64,000 bases of DNA from Hymenobacter cheonanensis (GTDB lineage Bacteria > Bacteroidota > Bacteroidia > Cytophagales > Hymenobacteraceae): the NCBI RefSeq assembly GCF_030581075.1, contig NZ_JAUQSW010000002.1:62001-126000 (forward strand). Direction: 5' to 3'. Below, piece by piece: positions 38,403-47,784 of this stretch. The notes under the pieces are model-generated. The model had not been told where the DNA came from and made no database searches. It was given only the letters and a program-made list of their open reading frames with translations. The translations under genes were made by a program, and so were the position numbers. Within the stretch, counting starts at the first letter, position 1; every line of letters begins with the position of its first letter.

Positions 38403-41400
38403 ATGACAAAACGACTCCTCTCATTGGGTTGGGCAAGTATTCTGGCGCTCGCCTCCTTGGGCGCCCATGCCCAAACTCCGGTGGCGCTGGGCACCGGCAC
38501 CAGCTACAGCCAGAATTTTGATGCGCTAGGCAGTAGTGGCCTGCCCACCGGCTTTGGCGTGTACACGGCGGCTAGCAGCACCAGCCTGGGCACGGCGGCA
38601 ACGCCTATCTTAACACCCGGTGCTACCACCACCTGGGCCAGCACCGGCGCCGGCTTCAAAAACTTTGCCTCGGCCGCCGTGGGCAGTGGCACCAGCACCA
38701 CGGCCCAAGCCGCCGCTACCAACCGCGCCCTGGGCGTGCGCCAAACCAGCGCTACCGGCTACGACCCGGGCGCCTCGTTCGTATTTAAGGCGGCCAACAC
38801 CACCGGCCGCATTGGCTTTTCGCTGGCCTTCAAGCTGCAATCGCTGGATGCCTCCTCGGGCCGCACCACTACCTGGACGGTAGACTATGCGGTGGGCAAC
38901 AGCACCACCTTTACGCCGGTGGCTACCGGCACCACGGGCGCCTTCTTCGCCAACAATAGCATCACGGCTGACTTTGGGCTAGGCCTCAACAACAGCAGCG
39001 ACCCCATTACCATCCGCATTACGGCGCTGGATGCCAGCTCGGGCTCGGGCAACCGCGCCAGCTCGGCCATCGACGACTTTACGCTGAGCTGGAACCAGAG
39101 CACGACGCCGCTGCTCACGCCGGTGCCCAGCGCGCTGGCTTTTAGCAGCACGGCCATCGGGAATGTTTCGGACGCCAAGACGTACAGCCTGAACGCGTTC
39201 AACATCACCTCGCCCACTACGCTGACCGTGACCGGGGACTTTCTTATCTCCAAGGACGGCACGGCCTACAGCAAGTCGCTCGTGTACCAGGCTAGCGAGC
39301 TGACCTCGGCCGCTACCGTGTACGTGCAGTTTGTGCCCACCACCGTAGGCCCGGCCACGGGCAGCATTGCCAACAGCAACGCCGCAGCCGCTACTAAAAC
39401 GGTAAGCCTGAGCGGCACGGGCTACGACCTCAACAATACCAACTTCAGCTTCGACAACTGCACCGGCACCGCCGAGCTGTCGGATGGCTGGAAGCAGTAC
39501 AACGTGACCGGGGCGCAGGTATGGGCCTGCACCGCCTTCGGGCACGACAAAACCGACGCCTCGGGCGTGGCCTCGGCCCCCAACGGCGTGCAGATGAACG
39601 GCTACGCCAATAGCGTGAATAACACGAACGAGGACTGGCTGATTTCGCCCAGCCTTAACCTGGCCGGCACCACCTACCCGCTGTTCTCGTTCTGGAGCCG
39701 CACCGCCTTCAACGGCGACCCGCTGCGCCTGCTGATTTCGACCAACTACTCGGGCACCGGCGACCCTAACGCCCCCGGCGTAACCTGGACCGACCTGAAC
39801 GCCACCTTCCCGGCCCAGGGCTCGGACCGCTGGACCCAGACGAGCAACATCGACCTGACCGGCTACAAGCCGAGCCGTGTGTACGTGGCGTTTGTGTACA
39901 AATCGACCATTGACGACGGCGCGCGCTGGACCATTGACGATGTGGTGCTGACCAACTCGGCCACGCCGGCCCCGCCGGCCGTGCGCACCAGCAACACCGA
40001 CGTGAGCTTTGGCTACCAGCCGGTGGGCACGGCCGCCGTGCAGTCGCTGAACGTGACGGGCACCAACCTGACTGGCGACCTGACGCTGACGGCTTCGGCC
40101 GGCGTGTTCCAGCTCTCGAAAGACGGCACGACCTTCGGCAGCTCCATTGCCTACACCGCGGCCGAGGCTAGCGGCAACACCGTGACGCCGCAGGTGCGCT
40201 TTTTGCCCACCACGGCTTCTACTACCTACAACTCTTCGCTGAGCATCAGCTCGCCCAGCGTGACGCCCATCACGGTGAGCCTGAGCGGCAACAGCTACGA
40301 TGTGGCCAATACCCTGGAAGTGGTGAACTGGAACATGGAGTGGTTTGGCTCGGACCCGGCTTCGGGCCTGGGGCCGAAGGACAAGGACCTGCAGAACGCC
40401 AACGCCACCAAGATTATCAACGCCCTGAAGGCCGACGTGTATGCCCTGGTAGAAGTGGTGGACACCATGCGCCTTCGCAACATTGTGGCCGGTATGCCGG
40501 GCTACGCCTACCGCGTGGGCGACTTCGGCTCGTATGCCGACAACCGCCAGGACCCTGACTACGCCGGGGCGCAGAAGCTGGCCTTCGTGTACCGCACCAG
40601 CGTGGTGAGCAACCCGAAGTTCTCGGTGCCCTTCCGCTCGGCCCAGGCCGATGGCAAAGCCGATTTCACCTACTGGTCGTCGGGCCGCTTCCCCTTCCAG
40701 ATGACGGCCGACGTGACGCTGAACGGCGTGACCAAGCCCGTAACCTTTGTGGCCATTCATGCCAAGGCCAACACCAGCCCCACCGCCACGGCCTACGACC
40801 GCCGCAAGAACTCGGCCGATGAGCTGAAAGCTTACCTGGATGCCAACTACGCCGGCACCAACGTGATTGTGCTGGGCGACTTCAACGACGACCTGGACCA
40901 GACCATTACCACGGGCCTGGCCACCACGGTTACTTCGTACAGCGCCTTTACCAACGACGCGGCCAACTACCCCTCGCCCACGTTGCAGGAGCTGAGCCTG
41001 ACCGGCAAAAAATCGACGGTGAGCTACAGCGACGTGATTGACCACGTAGTGACCACCAAGTCGTTCTACAGCTACTACATCAAGGGCACTACGGAGGTGC
41101 AGACCAGCATTGCGGCCACCGTGCCCAACTACGGCAACACTACCTCGGACCACTACCCGGTACTGACGCGCTACTCGTTTGACGCCCCCGACCTCACTAT
41201 ATACACCGCCAACCAGACGGTAGCCGGCGGCACTTATAACAACGTAACCGTGACTGGCACCGGCTCGGGCACGCTGCAAGGCCCGCTCGTAGTGAATGGC
41301 ACGCTGATTATACAAGCCAACGGCCGCCTCGATACCAACTGCCAGCCCATCACCGGCAACGGCACGTTCACGGTGGCTGACGGCGCTACGTTTGGCATCT

Positions 41401-43103
41401 GCGACGCGGCCGGCATTGCGACTACCGGCAACACCGGCGCGGTGCAGGTATCGGGCACCCGCTCGTTCTCGCCCGCCGCTAGCTACGTGTACAACGGCAC
41501 GGCGGCCCAGGTAACCGGCGCCGGCCTGCCCAGCCAGGTGCTGGCCCTCACCACGACCAACGCCAACACCCTGACCCTGACCCAGCCCCTGGCCGTGGCC
41601 CAGACCCTGACGGTGGCCGGCAGCGGCAACCTGGCCCTCAACAGCCAGGCCCTGACCCTGCTCTCTACCGCTTCGGGCACGGCCCTGGTGGTGAACAGCA
41701 GCACCGGCGCCGTAACCGGCGCCACGGCGGCCGTGCAGCGCTACCTCGATGGCAGCCTGAACGCCGGCCTGGGCTATCGCCAGCTGGCGGCCCCGGTAAG
41801 CGGCTCGACCGTAGCCGACCTAACCACCGCCAGCTTCGCGCCGGTTATAAACCCTGGCTACAACACCAGCGCCACCCCCGGCACCGTGCGGCCCTACCCC
41901 ACGGTATATGGCTACGACGAAAGCCGCCTCTCGACCACGACCAATAATCTGCCCGCCTTCGACAAGGGTTGGTTCTCGCCCGCCAGCACCTCCGCTGCCC
42001 TCACCGTGGGCAAAGGCTACACCGTGAACCTGGCCGCTAGCCAGGTGGTAGACTTCGTAGGCACCCTCAACAACGGTGACTATCCGCAGAGCCTGACCCG
42101 CCAGAACCAGACCAACGACGGCGGCTGGCAGCTGCTGGGCAACCCCTACCCCGCCCCGCTCGACTGGAGCCAGGTAGCCACCGCCGACCGCTCCGGCCTC
42201 GATGGGGCCGTGTACGTGAGCCAGAGCACCGGCCAGTACGCCGGCACCTACCGCAGCTACATCAATGGCGTTGGCAACCCGGTACTACCCGTGGGCCAGG
42301 GTTTCTTCGCCCGCATTACGCAGGGTACCGGCACCGCTAGCCTCACGCTGCGCAACAGCCAGCGCGTAGCCAGCTACGCCACCCAGGTGAGCGTGCTGCG
42401 CACCGCCGCCGAAACCCGCCCCCGCCTTAACCTGACGCTGGGCACCCCTGGCGGCAGCCTCGACGGCCTGTACGTGTATGCCGAAGCCGGCGCTACGGCG
42501 GGCTTCGACGCCCAGCAGGATGCCGCCAAGCTGCCCAACACCAACGGCCTGAACCTGGCCGCCCTCACTACCGATGGCCAGCCGCTGAGCATTCAGGCCC
42601 TGGCCGCCCTCACGGGCCGCGTGGCCCTGCGCGTGCAAACGCCCGCCGCCGGCACCTACACCCTGGCCGCCGCCGAGCTGCTGAACCTGCCCGCTAGCAC
42701 CACGGTAGTGCTCGAAGATGCCCTCACCGGCCAGCGCACCCCGCTGGCTGCTGCGGGCGCGGCCTACAGCTTCTCGGTAGCCGCCGGCGCCAGCGCCGAT
42801 GGCCGCTTCTGGCTGAACCTAAGCTCGGCCAGCCCGCTCGCCACCCAGGCCGGCGCGCTGCAAACCGCCCTCACCCTCTACCCCAACCCTAGCCACGATG
42901 GCCAGGCTACGCTGCTCGTGCCCACCGGCACGGCCGCTGGCCAGGTGCAGGTGCTCGACGCCCTAGGCCGCCTCGTGCGCCAGCAGGCGCTCACGGCCGG
43001 TGGCAACACCACCCTGAAGCTCGCGGGCCTGCCGGCCGGCGTGTACATTGTGCGCGTGCAGGCTGGTACCGAGCAGGCTACCCGCCGCCTCACCCTCAAC
43101 TAA
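38403..43103 (+). CDS. Large T9SS-secreted endonuclease/exonuclease/phosphatase-domain protein
   Basis: A 1566-aa secreted protein. The signal peptide is LLSLGWASILALASLGAHAQ. Residues about 24-630 form beta-sandwich modules of the choice-of-anchor type with two copies of an IPT/Ig-like repeat (compare LTVTGDFLISKDGTAYSKSL and LTLTASAGVFQLSKDGTTFG). At about 637-927 is an EEP (DNase I-like) domain: LEVVNWNMEWFG, ALVEVVD, FVAIHAKAN, VIVLGDFNDDLDQT, VIDHVVT, and SDHYPVL with the terminal His. A G8/filament-like linker follows. From about 1490 a type A C-terminal domain starts with LTLYPNPSHDGQATLLV and ends YIVRVQAGTEQATRRLTLN. The likely role is extracellular DNA or phosphoester breakdown. The divergent FadL gene is 252 bp away. 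Confidence 0.9.
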   Translation: MTKRLLSLGWASILALASLGAHAQTPVALGTGTSYSQNFDALGSSGLPTGFGVYTAASSTSLGTAATPILTPGATTTWASTGAGFKNFASAAVGSGTSTTAQAAATNRALGVRQTSATGYDPGASFVFKAANTTGRIGFSLAFKLQSLDASSGRTTTWTVDYAVGNSTTFTPVATGTTGAFFANNSITADFGLGLNNSSDPITIRITALDASSGSGNRASSAIDDFTLSWNQSTTPLLTPVPSALAFSSTAIGNVSDAKTYSLNAFNITSPTTLTVTGDFLISKDGTAYSKSLVYQASELTSAATVYVQFVPTTVGPATGSIANSNAAAATKTVSLSGTGYDLNNTNFSFDNCTGTAELSDGWKQYNVTGAQVWACTAFGHDKTDASGVASAPNGVQMNGYANSVNNTNEDWLISPSLNLAGTTYPLFSFWSRTAFNGDPLRLLISTNYSGTGDPNAPGVTWTDLNATFPAQGSDRWTQTSNIDLTGYKPSRVYVAFVYKSTIDDGARWTIDDVVLTNSATPAPPAVRTSNTDVSFGYQPVGTAAVQSLNVTGTNLTGDLTLTASAGVFQLSKDGTTFGSSIAYTAAEASGNTVTPQVRFLPTTASTTYNSSLSISSPSVTPITVSLSGNSYDVANTLEVVNWNMEWFGSDPASGLGPKDKDLQNANATKIINALKADVYALVEVVDTMRLRNIVAGMPGYAYRVGDFGSYADNRQDPDYAGAQKLAFVYRTSVVSNPKFSVPFRSAQADGKADFTYWSSGRFPFQMTADVTLNGVTKPVTFVAIHAKANTSPTATAYDRRKNSADELKAYLDANYAGTNVIVLGDFNDDLDQTITTGLATTVTSYSAFTNDAANYPSPTLQELSLTGKKSTVSYSDVIDHVVTTKSFYSYYIKGTTEVQTSIAATVPNYGNTTSDHYPVLTRYSFDAPDLTIYTANQTVAGGTYNNVTVTGTGSGTLQGPLVVNGTLIIQANGRLDTNCQPITGNGTFTVADGATFGICDAAGIATTGNTGAVQVSGTRSFSPAASYVYNGTAAQVTGAGLPSQVLALTTTNANTLTLTQPLAVAQTLTVAGSGNLALNSQALTLLSTASGTALVVNSSTGAVTGATAAVQRYLDGSLNAGLGYRQLAAPVSGSTVADLTTASFAPVINPGYNTSATPGTVRPYPTVYGYDESRLSTTTNNLPAFDKGWFSPASTSAALTVGKGYTVNLAASQVVDFVGTLNNGDYPQSLTRQNQTNDGGWQLLGNPYPAPLDWSQVATADRSGLDGAVYVSQSTGQYAGTYRSYINGVGNPVLPVGQGFFARITQGTGTASLTLRNSQRVASYATQVSVLRTAAETRPRLNLTLGTPGGSLDGLYVYAEAGATAGFDAQQDAAKLPNTNGLNLAALTTDGQPLSIQALAALTGRVALRVQTPAAGTYTLAAAELLNLPASTTVVLEDALTGQRTPLAAAGAAYSFSVAAGASADGRFWLNLSSASPLATQAGALQTALTLYPNPSHDGQATLLVPTGTAAGQVQVLDALGRLVRQQALTAGGNTTLKLAGLPAGVYIVRVQAGTEQATRRLTLN

Positions 43104-43108
43104 GCAGC

Positions 43109-43146
43109 TGCGGCACCCCGGCCCACTTGGCGGCCGGGGTGCCGCA
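43109..43146 (+). terminator. Hairpin after the nuclease gene
   Basis: TGCGGCACCCCGGCC (43109-43123) pairs with 43132-43146 perfectly. There is no clean T-run, so termination may be partial and the downstream PID-CTERM gene may be co-transcribed. Confidence 0.6.
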
Positions 43147-43182
43147 TCCTGTTTCCTCCTCGCTTTAGCCTTACCCAACTTG

Positions 43183-43398
43183 ATGAAAATTATTGCCCGC
43201 AAACTTGGCCTGCTGGCCTTGCTCGTAGCCCTGGCCCCAGTGGGCGCGGCCCTGGCCCAAAGCGGCACGCCCACCACCACCGGCCCTACGCCTTCGGCCG
43301 ACCCCACCCAGGTGCCCCTCGACGGCGGCGCCTCGCTGCTGCTGGCCGGCGGCGTGGCCCTGGGCCTGAAAAAGCTGCGCGCCCGGCGCCGGGCCTAG
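43183..43398 (+). CDS. Small exported protein with PID-CTERM-like sorting tail
   Basis: A 71-aa protein. The signal peptide (KLGLLALLVALAPVGAALAQ) starts at ATG 43183. The mature part is a short Thr/Pro/Ser linker followed by VPLDGGASLLLAGGVALGLK and then KLRARRRA. It has a P-[IL]-D-G-G motif, a hydrophobic stretch and an Arg/Lys-rich end. This is the tripartite plan of the PID-CTERM sorting signals of Bacteroidota, which are thought to be processed by an exosortase-like or other dedicated enzyme. There is almost no protein left apart from the two signals. The gene follows the T9SS nuclease by 79 bp and ends at a strong terminator. Confidence 0.75.
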   Translation: MKIIARKLGLLALLVALAPVGAALAQSGTPTTTGPTPSADPTQVPLDGGASLLLAGGVALGLKKLRARRRA

Positions 43399-43426
43399 CC
43401 CGCGCCACGTCGCAACCAAGCGCAGT

Positions 43427-43462
43427 AAGCGCCCGCTGGCTTCGGCTGGCGGGCGCTTTTTT
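43427..43462 (+). terminator. Terminator after the PID-CTERM gene
   Basis: AAGCGCCCGC (43427-43436) and GCGGGCGCTT (43449-43458) form the stem and six T follow the last GC pair. A possible GTG at 43463 lies directly at the end of the T-run, which argues against it as the start of the next gene. Confidence 0.85.
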
Positions 43463-43552
43463 GTGGCCTGCCCCGCCCACCGTGCAACGTGGGGCAGCCC
43501 CATTCCTACCTTGCGTTACGCTATATTATTCACACTCTTAGCCCTTCCTGCT

Positions 43553-46500
43553 TTGCTAAAACCCTACCTGGCCCTGCCGCTGCTGGCGGCTACACTGCCC
43601 GCGCTAGCTGCGCCACCGGCCGCCCTCCCCTCTTTTTCGGAGCCCGCCGTGGCGCCCGACCGCCAGGAAATCGCCTTCGTCTCGGGCGGTGATGTGTGGA
43701 CGGTGCCCGTGGCCGGCGGCGAGGCGCGCCTGCTCATCGCCCACCCCGCCACCGAAAGCCGCCCGCTCTACGCACCCGACGGCAAGTCACTGGCCTTCAT
43801 CTCCACCCGCACCGGCAACGGCGATATCTACCTGCTCACCTTCGCCACCGGCGAGCTGAAGCGGCTGACCTTCGACGATGGGCTCGACCAACTCGACGGC
43901 TGGAGCGCCGATGGCAAGTACCTCTACTATTCGAGCACCAGCCGCGACATCTCGGGCATGAACGACATCTACCGCGTGCCCGTGGGGGGCGGCACGCCCA
44001 CCGCCGTCTCGGCCGACCGCTACGCCAACGAGTTCTTCGCTGCCCCTAGCCCCGATGGCCGCACGCTGGCCTTTGCGGCGCGCGGCGTGGCCTCGGGCCA
44101 ATGGTGGCGCCACGGCCACAGCCACTTGGATGAGTCGGAAATCTGGCTGCGCCAGGAAGGCAAACCCGGCCCTGGCTACACCAGCCTCACCAGCGGCGGC
44201 GCCAAGGCGCTGTGGCCTATGTGGGGGCCGGGCGGCCAGAAGCTGTTTTACACCTCAGACCAGGGTGGGGCCGAGAACATCTGGACCACCGGCCTGGCGA
44301 AAGGCACGCCCCAGCAAGTCACCAATTTCAAGGACGGCCGCGTGCTGTGGCCCAGCGCTTCGGCCGATGGCCGGCTTATCGTGTTTGAGCGCGATTTTGG
44401 CATCTGGACCCTGAACACCGAGAACGGCCAGGCGCAGCCCGTACGCATTGTGCGGCGCGGCGCGCCGGCCAGCCCCACCGTGGAGCGCCAGCGCTTCACC
44501 GACCGCCTGCAGGAGCTGGCCCTCTCGCCCGATGGCAAGAAGGTGGCCTTCATCGTGCACGGCGAAGTATTTGCCGCCTCGGCCACCGATGGCGGCGACG
44601 CCACCCGCCTCACCAGCACCGTGCCGGCCGAGAGCGACCTGACCTGGGCGCCCGATAGCCGCCGGCTCATCTACGCCTCGGCCCGCGACGGGGCCAAGCA
44701 CCTCTACAGCTACACCTTCGCCACGGGCCAGGAAACGCGCCTCACCAACTCGGCGCTCAGCGACGCGCAGCCGCGCTTCTCGCCCGATGGCAAGCTGCTG
44801 GCTTTTCAGCGTGATGCCAAAGAATTACGCATCCTGGACCTGGCCACCCGGCAGGAGCGCGTGGCGGGCACCGGGCGCTTTGGCCGGCCGCCGCTGGCGG
44901 CCGAGCGCTCGTTTGTGTGGTCGCCCGACGGGCGCTGGCTGGCTTTTTCGCCGGCCGGGGCCCGGGGCTTTACCAACGTGCAGGTGGTGCCCACGGCGGG
45001 CGGCCCGGCCAGGCCGGTGAGCTTTTTGGCGAACTCAAACAGCAACTCGCTCTCGTGGAGCCCCGATGGCAAGTACCTGCTTTTCGATACCGGCCAGCGC
45101 ACCGAGGATGCCCAGGTGGCGCGCATCGACTTGCAGCTACGCACGCCGCGCTTCCGTGAGGACCAGTTCCGCGACTTGTTCAAAGAAACCATGCCGGGGC
45201 CCGGGCCCCTCTCACCCGATAAAAACCAGAACCCGCCCCAGCAGCCGGCCAAGCCCGCTAGCCCCGCGCCGCTACCCGTGGCCGCCGCCGACTCGGCCCG
45301 CGCCAAACCCCGCGTGGCGGCTAGGCCCGCCAAGGGCAAAAAGGGCGCGGTAGTGGTGCCCACTACGCCGGCCAGGCCGCCGGTCAACATCAACTTCGAC
45401 GACATTCGGCGGCGCCTGAGCCTGGTGCCGGTGGGCGTGGATGTGCGCAGCCAGCGCATCAGCCCCGATGGCAAGTGGCTGCTGCTCACGGCCACCGTGT
45501 CGAACCAAACCAACCTCTACCTTTACCCGCTCGACGAGCTGAGCAAGGACGCGCCCACAGCCCGGCAGCTTACCTCCACGGCCGGCCCTAAGCGCGAGGC
45601 GCAGTTTTCGCCCGATAGCAAGGAGGTCTACTACCTCGACCAGGGCCGCATTCAGGTGGTGCCGGTAGAGGTGGGCAAGGGCCCCGCCGCCCACGCCGTG
45701 GCGGTGGCCGCCGAGCTGGACGTAGACTTCGAGCAGGAGAAAATGGTGGTCTTCGACGAAGCCTGGAGCTACCTGCGCGACTTCTTCAACGACCCCACCT
45801 TCAACGGCGTTGACTGGCCCGCGCAGCACGAAAAATTTGCGCCCTACATCGCCGGGGCCCGCACCCCCGACGAGGTGCGCCGCCTGGTCAATCTGATGAT
45901 TGGTGAACTGAACGCCTCGCACTCGGGCATGGGCCCGGCTGCCCCGCCCACCGGCACCGTGGCCCCCGCCACCGGCCGGCTAGGGGTGCGCTTCGACCCC
46001 GCCGAGTACGAGCAGAACGGCCGCCTGCGCCTCACTACGGTGCTGCCGCTGGGCGCCGCCGCGCTGGCCGGCCTCAGGCCCGGCGACGTGCTGCTGGCCG
46101 TGGATGGCCGCCCCCTCAACGGCAGCACCAACCTCGATGAGCTGCTGCAATACAAGGTGGGCCGCCGCACCACGCTGCGCGTTTTGTCTGATAATAAGGA
46201 GCGCGAAGTAGTCGTGCGCCCCCTCAGCCGCGAAACCGAGAAGGGCCTCGACTACCGCCAGTGGGTGGAGGAGCGCCGCGCCTACGTGGCCCAGGCCAGC
46301 GGCGGCCGGCTAGGCTACGTGCACATGTTTGACATGAGCGCGGCCTCGCTGGCCCAGCTCTACATCGACCTCGACGCCGAAAACATGACCCGCGACGGCG
46401 TGGTGGTGGATGTGCGCAACAACAACGGCGGCTTCGTGAACGTGTACGCCATCGACGTGCTGGCCCGCCGCAGCTACCTCAGCATGATGAGCCGGGGCAT

Positions 46501-46876
46501 GGCGGCGCCGGTGCCCGCCCGCACCGCCCTGGGCCAGCGCAGCCTGGAGGTGCCTACGGTGCTCGTCACCAACCAGCACTCACTCTCTGATGCCGAAGAC
46601 TTTAGCGAGGGCTACCGGGCTAGCCACCTAGGCAAGATAGTGGGCGAGCCCACCGGCGGCTGGATTATCTTCACCTCGGGCACCAGCCTGCTCGACGGCT
46701 CCAGCCTGCGCCTGCCCACCAGCACCATTCGCTCGACCCGCGATGGCCAGGTAATGGAAATGAACCCGCGCCCGGTCGATATCCCCGTGACGCGCCCCAT
46801 TGGCGAGAGCTACACTACCCACGACGCCCAGCTCGACGCCGCCGTGAAGGAGCTGCTGGGGCAAACGGGCAAATGA
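43553..46876 (+). CDS. Tricorn-type S41 protease with TolB-like propellers and PDZ domain
   Basis: An exported protease of about 1107 aa. The start is uncertain. I choose TTG 43553 (MLKPYLALPLLAATLPALAA, a good signal peptide), but TTG 43511 and GTG 43463 are open in frame. An N-terminal propeller of TolB/WD40-like blades repeats the pattern SPDGK-LAF (for example LYAPDGKSLAFISTRTG and RFSPDGKLLAFQRDAK). A Pro/Ala/Lys linker (PPQQPAKPASPAPLPVAAAD) leads to a second propeller part. A C1-like helix region (MVVFDEAWSYLRDFFNDPTF) is followed by a PDZ domain (LGVRFDPAEYEQN, AGLRPGDVLLAVDG). The S41 core has VVVDVRNNNGGFVN and VLVTNQHSLSDAEDFSEG with the likely catalytic Ser near residue 1010. It is predicted to degrade peptides in the periplasm. 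Confidence 0.87.
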   Translation: MLKPYLALPLLAATLPALAAPPAALPSFSEPAVAPDRQEIAFVSGGDVWTVPVAGGEARLLIAHPATESRPLYAPDGKSLAFISTRTGNGDIYLLTFATGELKRLTFDDGLDQLDGWSADGKYLYYSSTSRDISGMNDIYRVPVGGGTPTAVSADRYANEFFAAPSPDGRTLAFAARGVASGQWWRHGHSHLDESEIWLRQEGKPGPGYTSLTSGGAKALWPMWGPGGQKLFYTSDQGGAENIWTTGLAKGTPQQVTNFKDGRVLWPSASADGRLIVFERDFGIWTLNTENGQAQPVRIVRRGAPASPTVERQRFTDRLQELALSPDGKKVAFIVHGEVFAASATDGGDATRLTSTVPAESDLTWAPDSRRLIYASARDGAKHLYSYTFATGQETRLTNSALSDAQPRFSPDGKLLAFQRDAKELRILDLATRQERVAGTGRFGRPPLAAERSFVWSPDGRWLAFSPAGARGFTNVQVVPTAGGPARPVSFLANSNSNSLSWSPDGKYLLFDTGQRTEDAQVARIDLQLRTPRFREDQFRDLFKETMPGPGPLSPDKNQNPPQQPAKPASPAPLPVAAADSARAKPRVAARPAKGKKGAVVVPTTPARPPVNINFDDIRRRLSLVPVGVDVRSQRISPDGKWLLLTATVSNQTNLYLYPLDELSKDAPTARQLTSTAGPKREAQFSPDSKEVYYLDQGRIQVVPVEVGKGPAAHAVAVAAELDVDFEQEKMVVFDEAWSYLRDFFNDPTFNGVDWPAQHEKFAPYIAGARTPDEVRRLVNLMIGELNASHSGMGPAAPPTGTVAPATGRLGVRFDPAEYEQNGRLRLTTVLPLGAAALAGLRPGDVLLAVDGRPLNGSTNLDELLQYKVGRRTTLRVLSDNKEREVVVRPLSRETEKGLDYRQWVEERRAYVAQASGGRLGYVHMFDMSAASLAQLYIDLDAENMTRDGVVVDVRNNNGGFVNVYAIDVLARRSYLSMMSRGMAAPVPARTALGQRSLEVPTVLVTNQHSLSDAEDFSEGYRASHLGKIVGEPTGGWIIFTSGTSLLDGSSLRLPTSTIRSTRDGQVMEMNPRPVDIPVTRPIGESYTTHDAQLDAAVKELLGQTGK

Positions 46877-46882
46877 GTTGGG

Positions 46883-46927
46883 GCGGGTAGCCCCGGCTCT
46901 CCTCCCCAGCGGGCCGGGGCTACCCGC
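46883..46927. terminator. Hairpin between convergent Tricorn and lipoprotein genes
   Basis: GCGGGTAGCCCCGGC (46883-46897) is the exact complement of 46913-46927. No T-run follows on either side. The position between convergent stops suggests a shared end of transcription. Confidence 0.6.
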
Positions 46928-46938
46928 AAGGCAGCCAG

Positions 46939-47436
46939 CTACTTACTCACCAGCGTCGAGGCTTCCGCGCTGCTGCCGGTGGCCAGCAGCTGCACCTCAA
47001 AGGTTACCTTGGCCGTGGCGGGCAGCTTGGGCACCAGCACGTAATACACCACGCTGGCCGCCCTGGGCGCCGCGTCGGGGGCTAGCTGCACGGCGTAGGT
47101 ATAGCCGGCGCAGGTTTGTATTACCTGCTGGGCCAGCAGGTGGTAGCTGCTGGCGGTGCGGGTTTTGCCGGCCAGCAGGGTGTGGGTGGTAAAATCGACG
47201 GGCGGCAGCTTCTTGCCCGCAAACAGCTCCTGGTATTCAGCGGCCGAGTTGATAACGTACTCGTTGGTTTGGCCCACGTAGGGCACGGGCTCGGTAATGG
47301 TGCCTTTGAGGCCGGCCAGCGGCGTTAGGGTCACATCGGCCGAGGCATTGCAGGGCGCCACGTCTTCTTTTTTGCAGCTGTTGCTCATGGCCAGCAAGCT
47401 GAGCGCGGCCAACGCCAAGGGTCGACGTATATTCAT
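46939..47436 (-). CDS. Hypothetical lipoprotein, 165 aa
   Basis: The signal MNIRRPLALAALSLLAMSNS leads to Cys 21 (SCKKED, a typical Bacteroidota lipoprotein start). The mature part has a strand-rich pattern: VGQTNEYVINSAAEYQELFA, then PPVDFTTHTLLAGKTRTASS, then VQTCAGYTYAVQL-like, then SVVYYVLVPKLPATAKVTFE. The middle (an open strand ending in LLAGK, followed by a long-loop Tyr/Ala pattern) is reminiscent of PrcB_C-like domains, but I cannot confirm this. Two Cys besides the lipidated one (near 29 and 108) could form a disulfide. Single gene. Confidence 0.7.
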   Translation of the reverse strand: MNIRRPLALAALSLLAMSNSCKKEDVAPCNASADVTLTPLAGLKGTITEPVPYVGQTNEYVINSAAEYQELFAGKKLPPVDFTTHTLLAGKTRTASSYHLLAQQVIQTCAGYTYAVQLAPDAAPRAASVVYYVLVPKLPATAKVTFEVQLLATGSSAEASTLVSK

Positions 47437-47784
47437 AGAAACCAGGGTACTCGGGTGGGAAAAGGAGAGCGGGCAAGAAATATAGCGCCCGGCGGGCGAT
47501 ATCCAAGCTCCCCGGCGCCGCGCCGGGCCACTGCCGGCTTGCTTTGTGGGCGCCCCGCCGCTGGCTGCGTTTTTTTTGCCTATATCCCCCTAGCCATTGG
47601 CTACGCCCCCGGTAGCCCCGCCTAAACTGTTGCCACCGCACCTGCCTGCGCAGTATTTTTCAACCTCATTCCCGGAAAAGGGTGGCCGGCGCTGCAACGC
47701 CGGGCGGGCAGGCATGTCTTTTTCTTGAAAAAGCTGCATCTTGCCAGCCGGTTTGGGCCTAGCGGCCGCTAATTTCCTTCTGCC
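47437..47784. other. 348-bp divergent intergenic region before the tldD cluster
   Basis: It holds GC-rich inverted stretches (for example CCCGGCGGGC near 47490 and CGGCGCCGCGCCG near 47515) and AT-rich patches near 47570 and 47730. I find no clean TTG-N19-TAnnTTTG promoter and no small ORF that looks like a peptide substrate for the proteases. Confidence 0.35.

Noticed and set aside
38979..41315. 778-codon open frame on the minus strand inside the T9SS nuclease gene
   Set aside because: It mirrors the GC-ending codons of the plus-strand gene, is rich in Gly/Val/His/Arg and has no family motif. The plus strand has clear domains.
47437..47784. A hidden small peptide substrate gene (RiPP-like) next to the TldD/TldE cluster
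   Set aside because: I looked in this gap and in the gaps near 49.5, 52.7 and 55.9 kb. They hold repeats and terminators, but no short ORF with a leader/core pattern was found.
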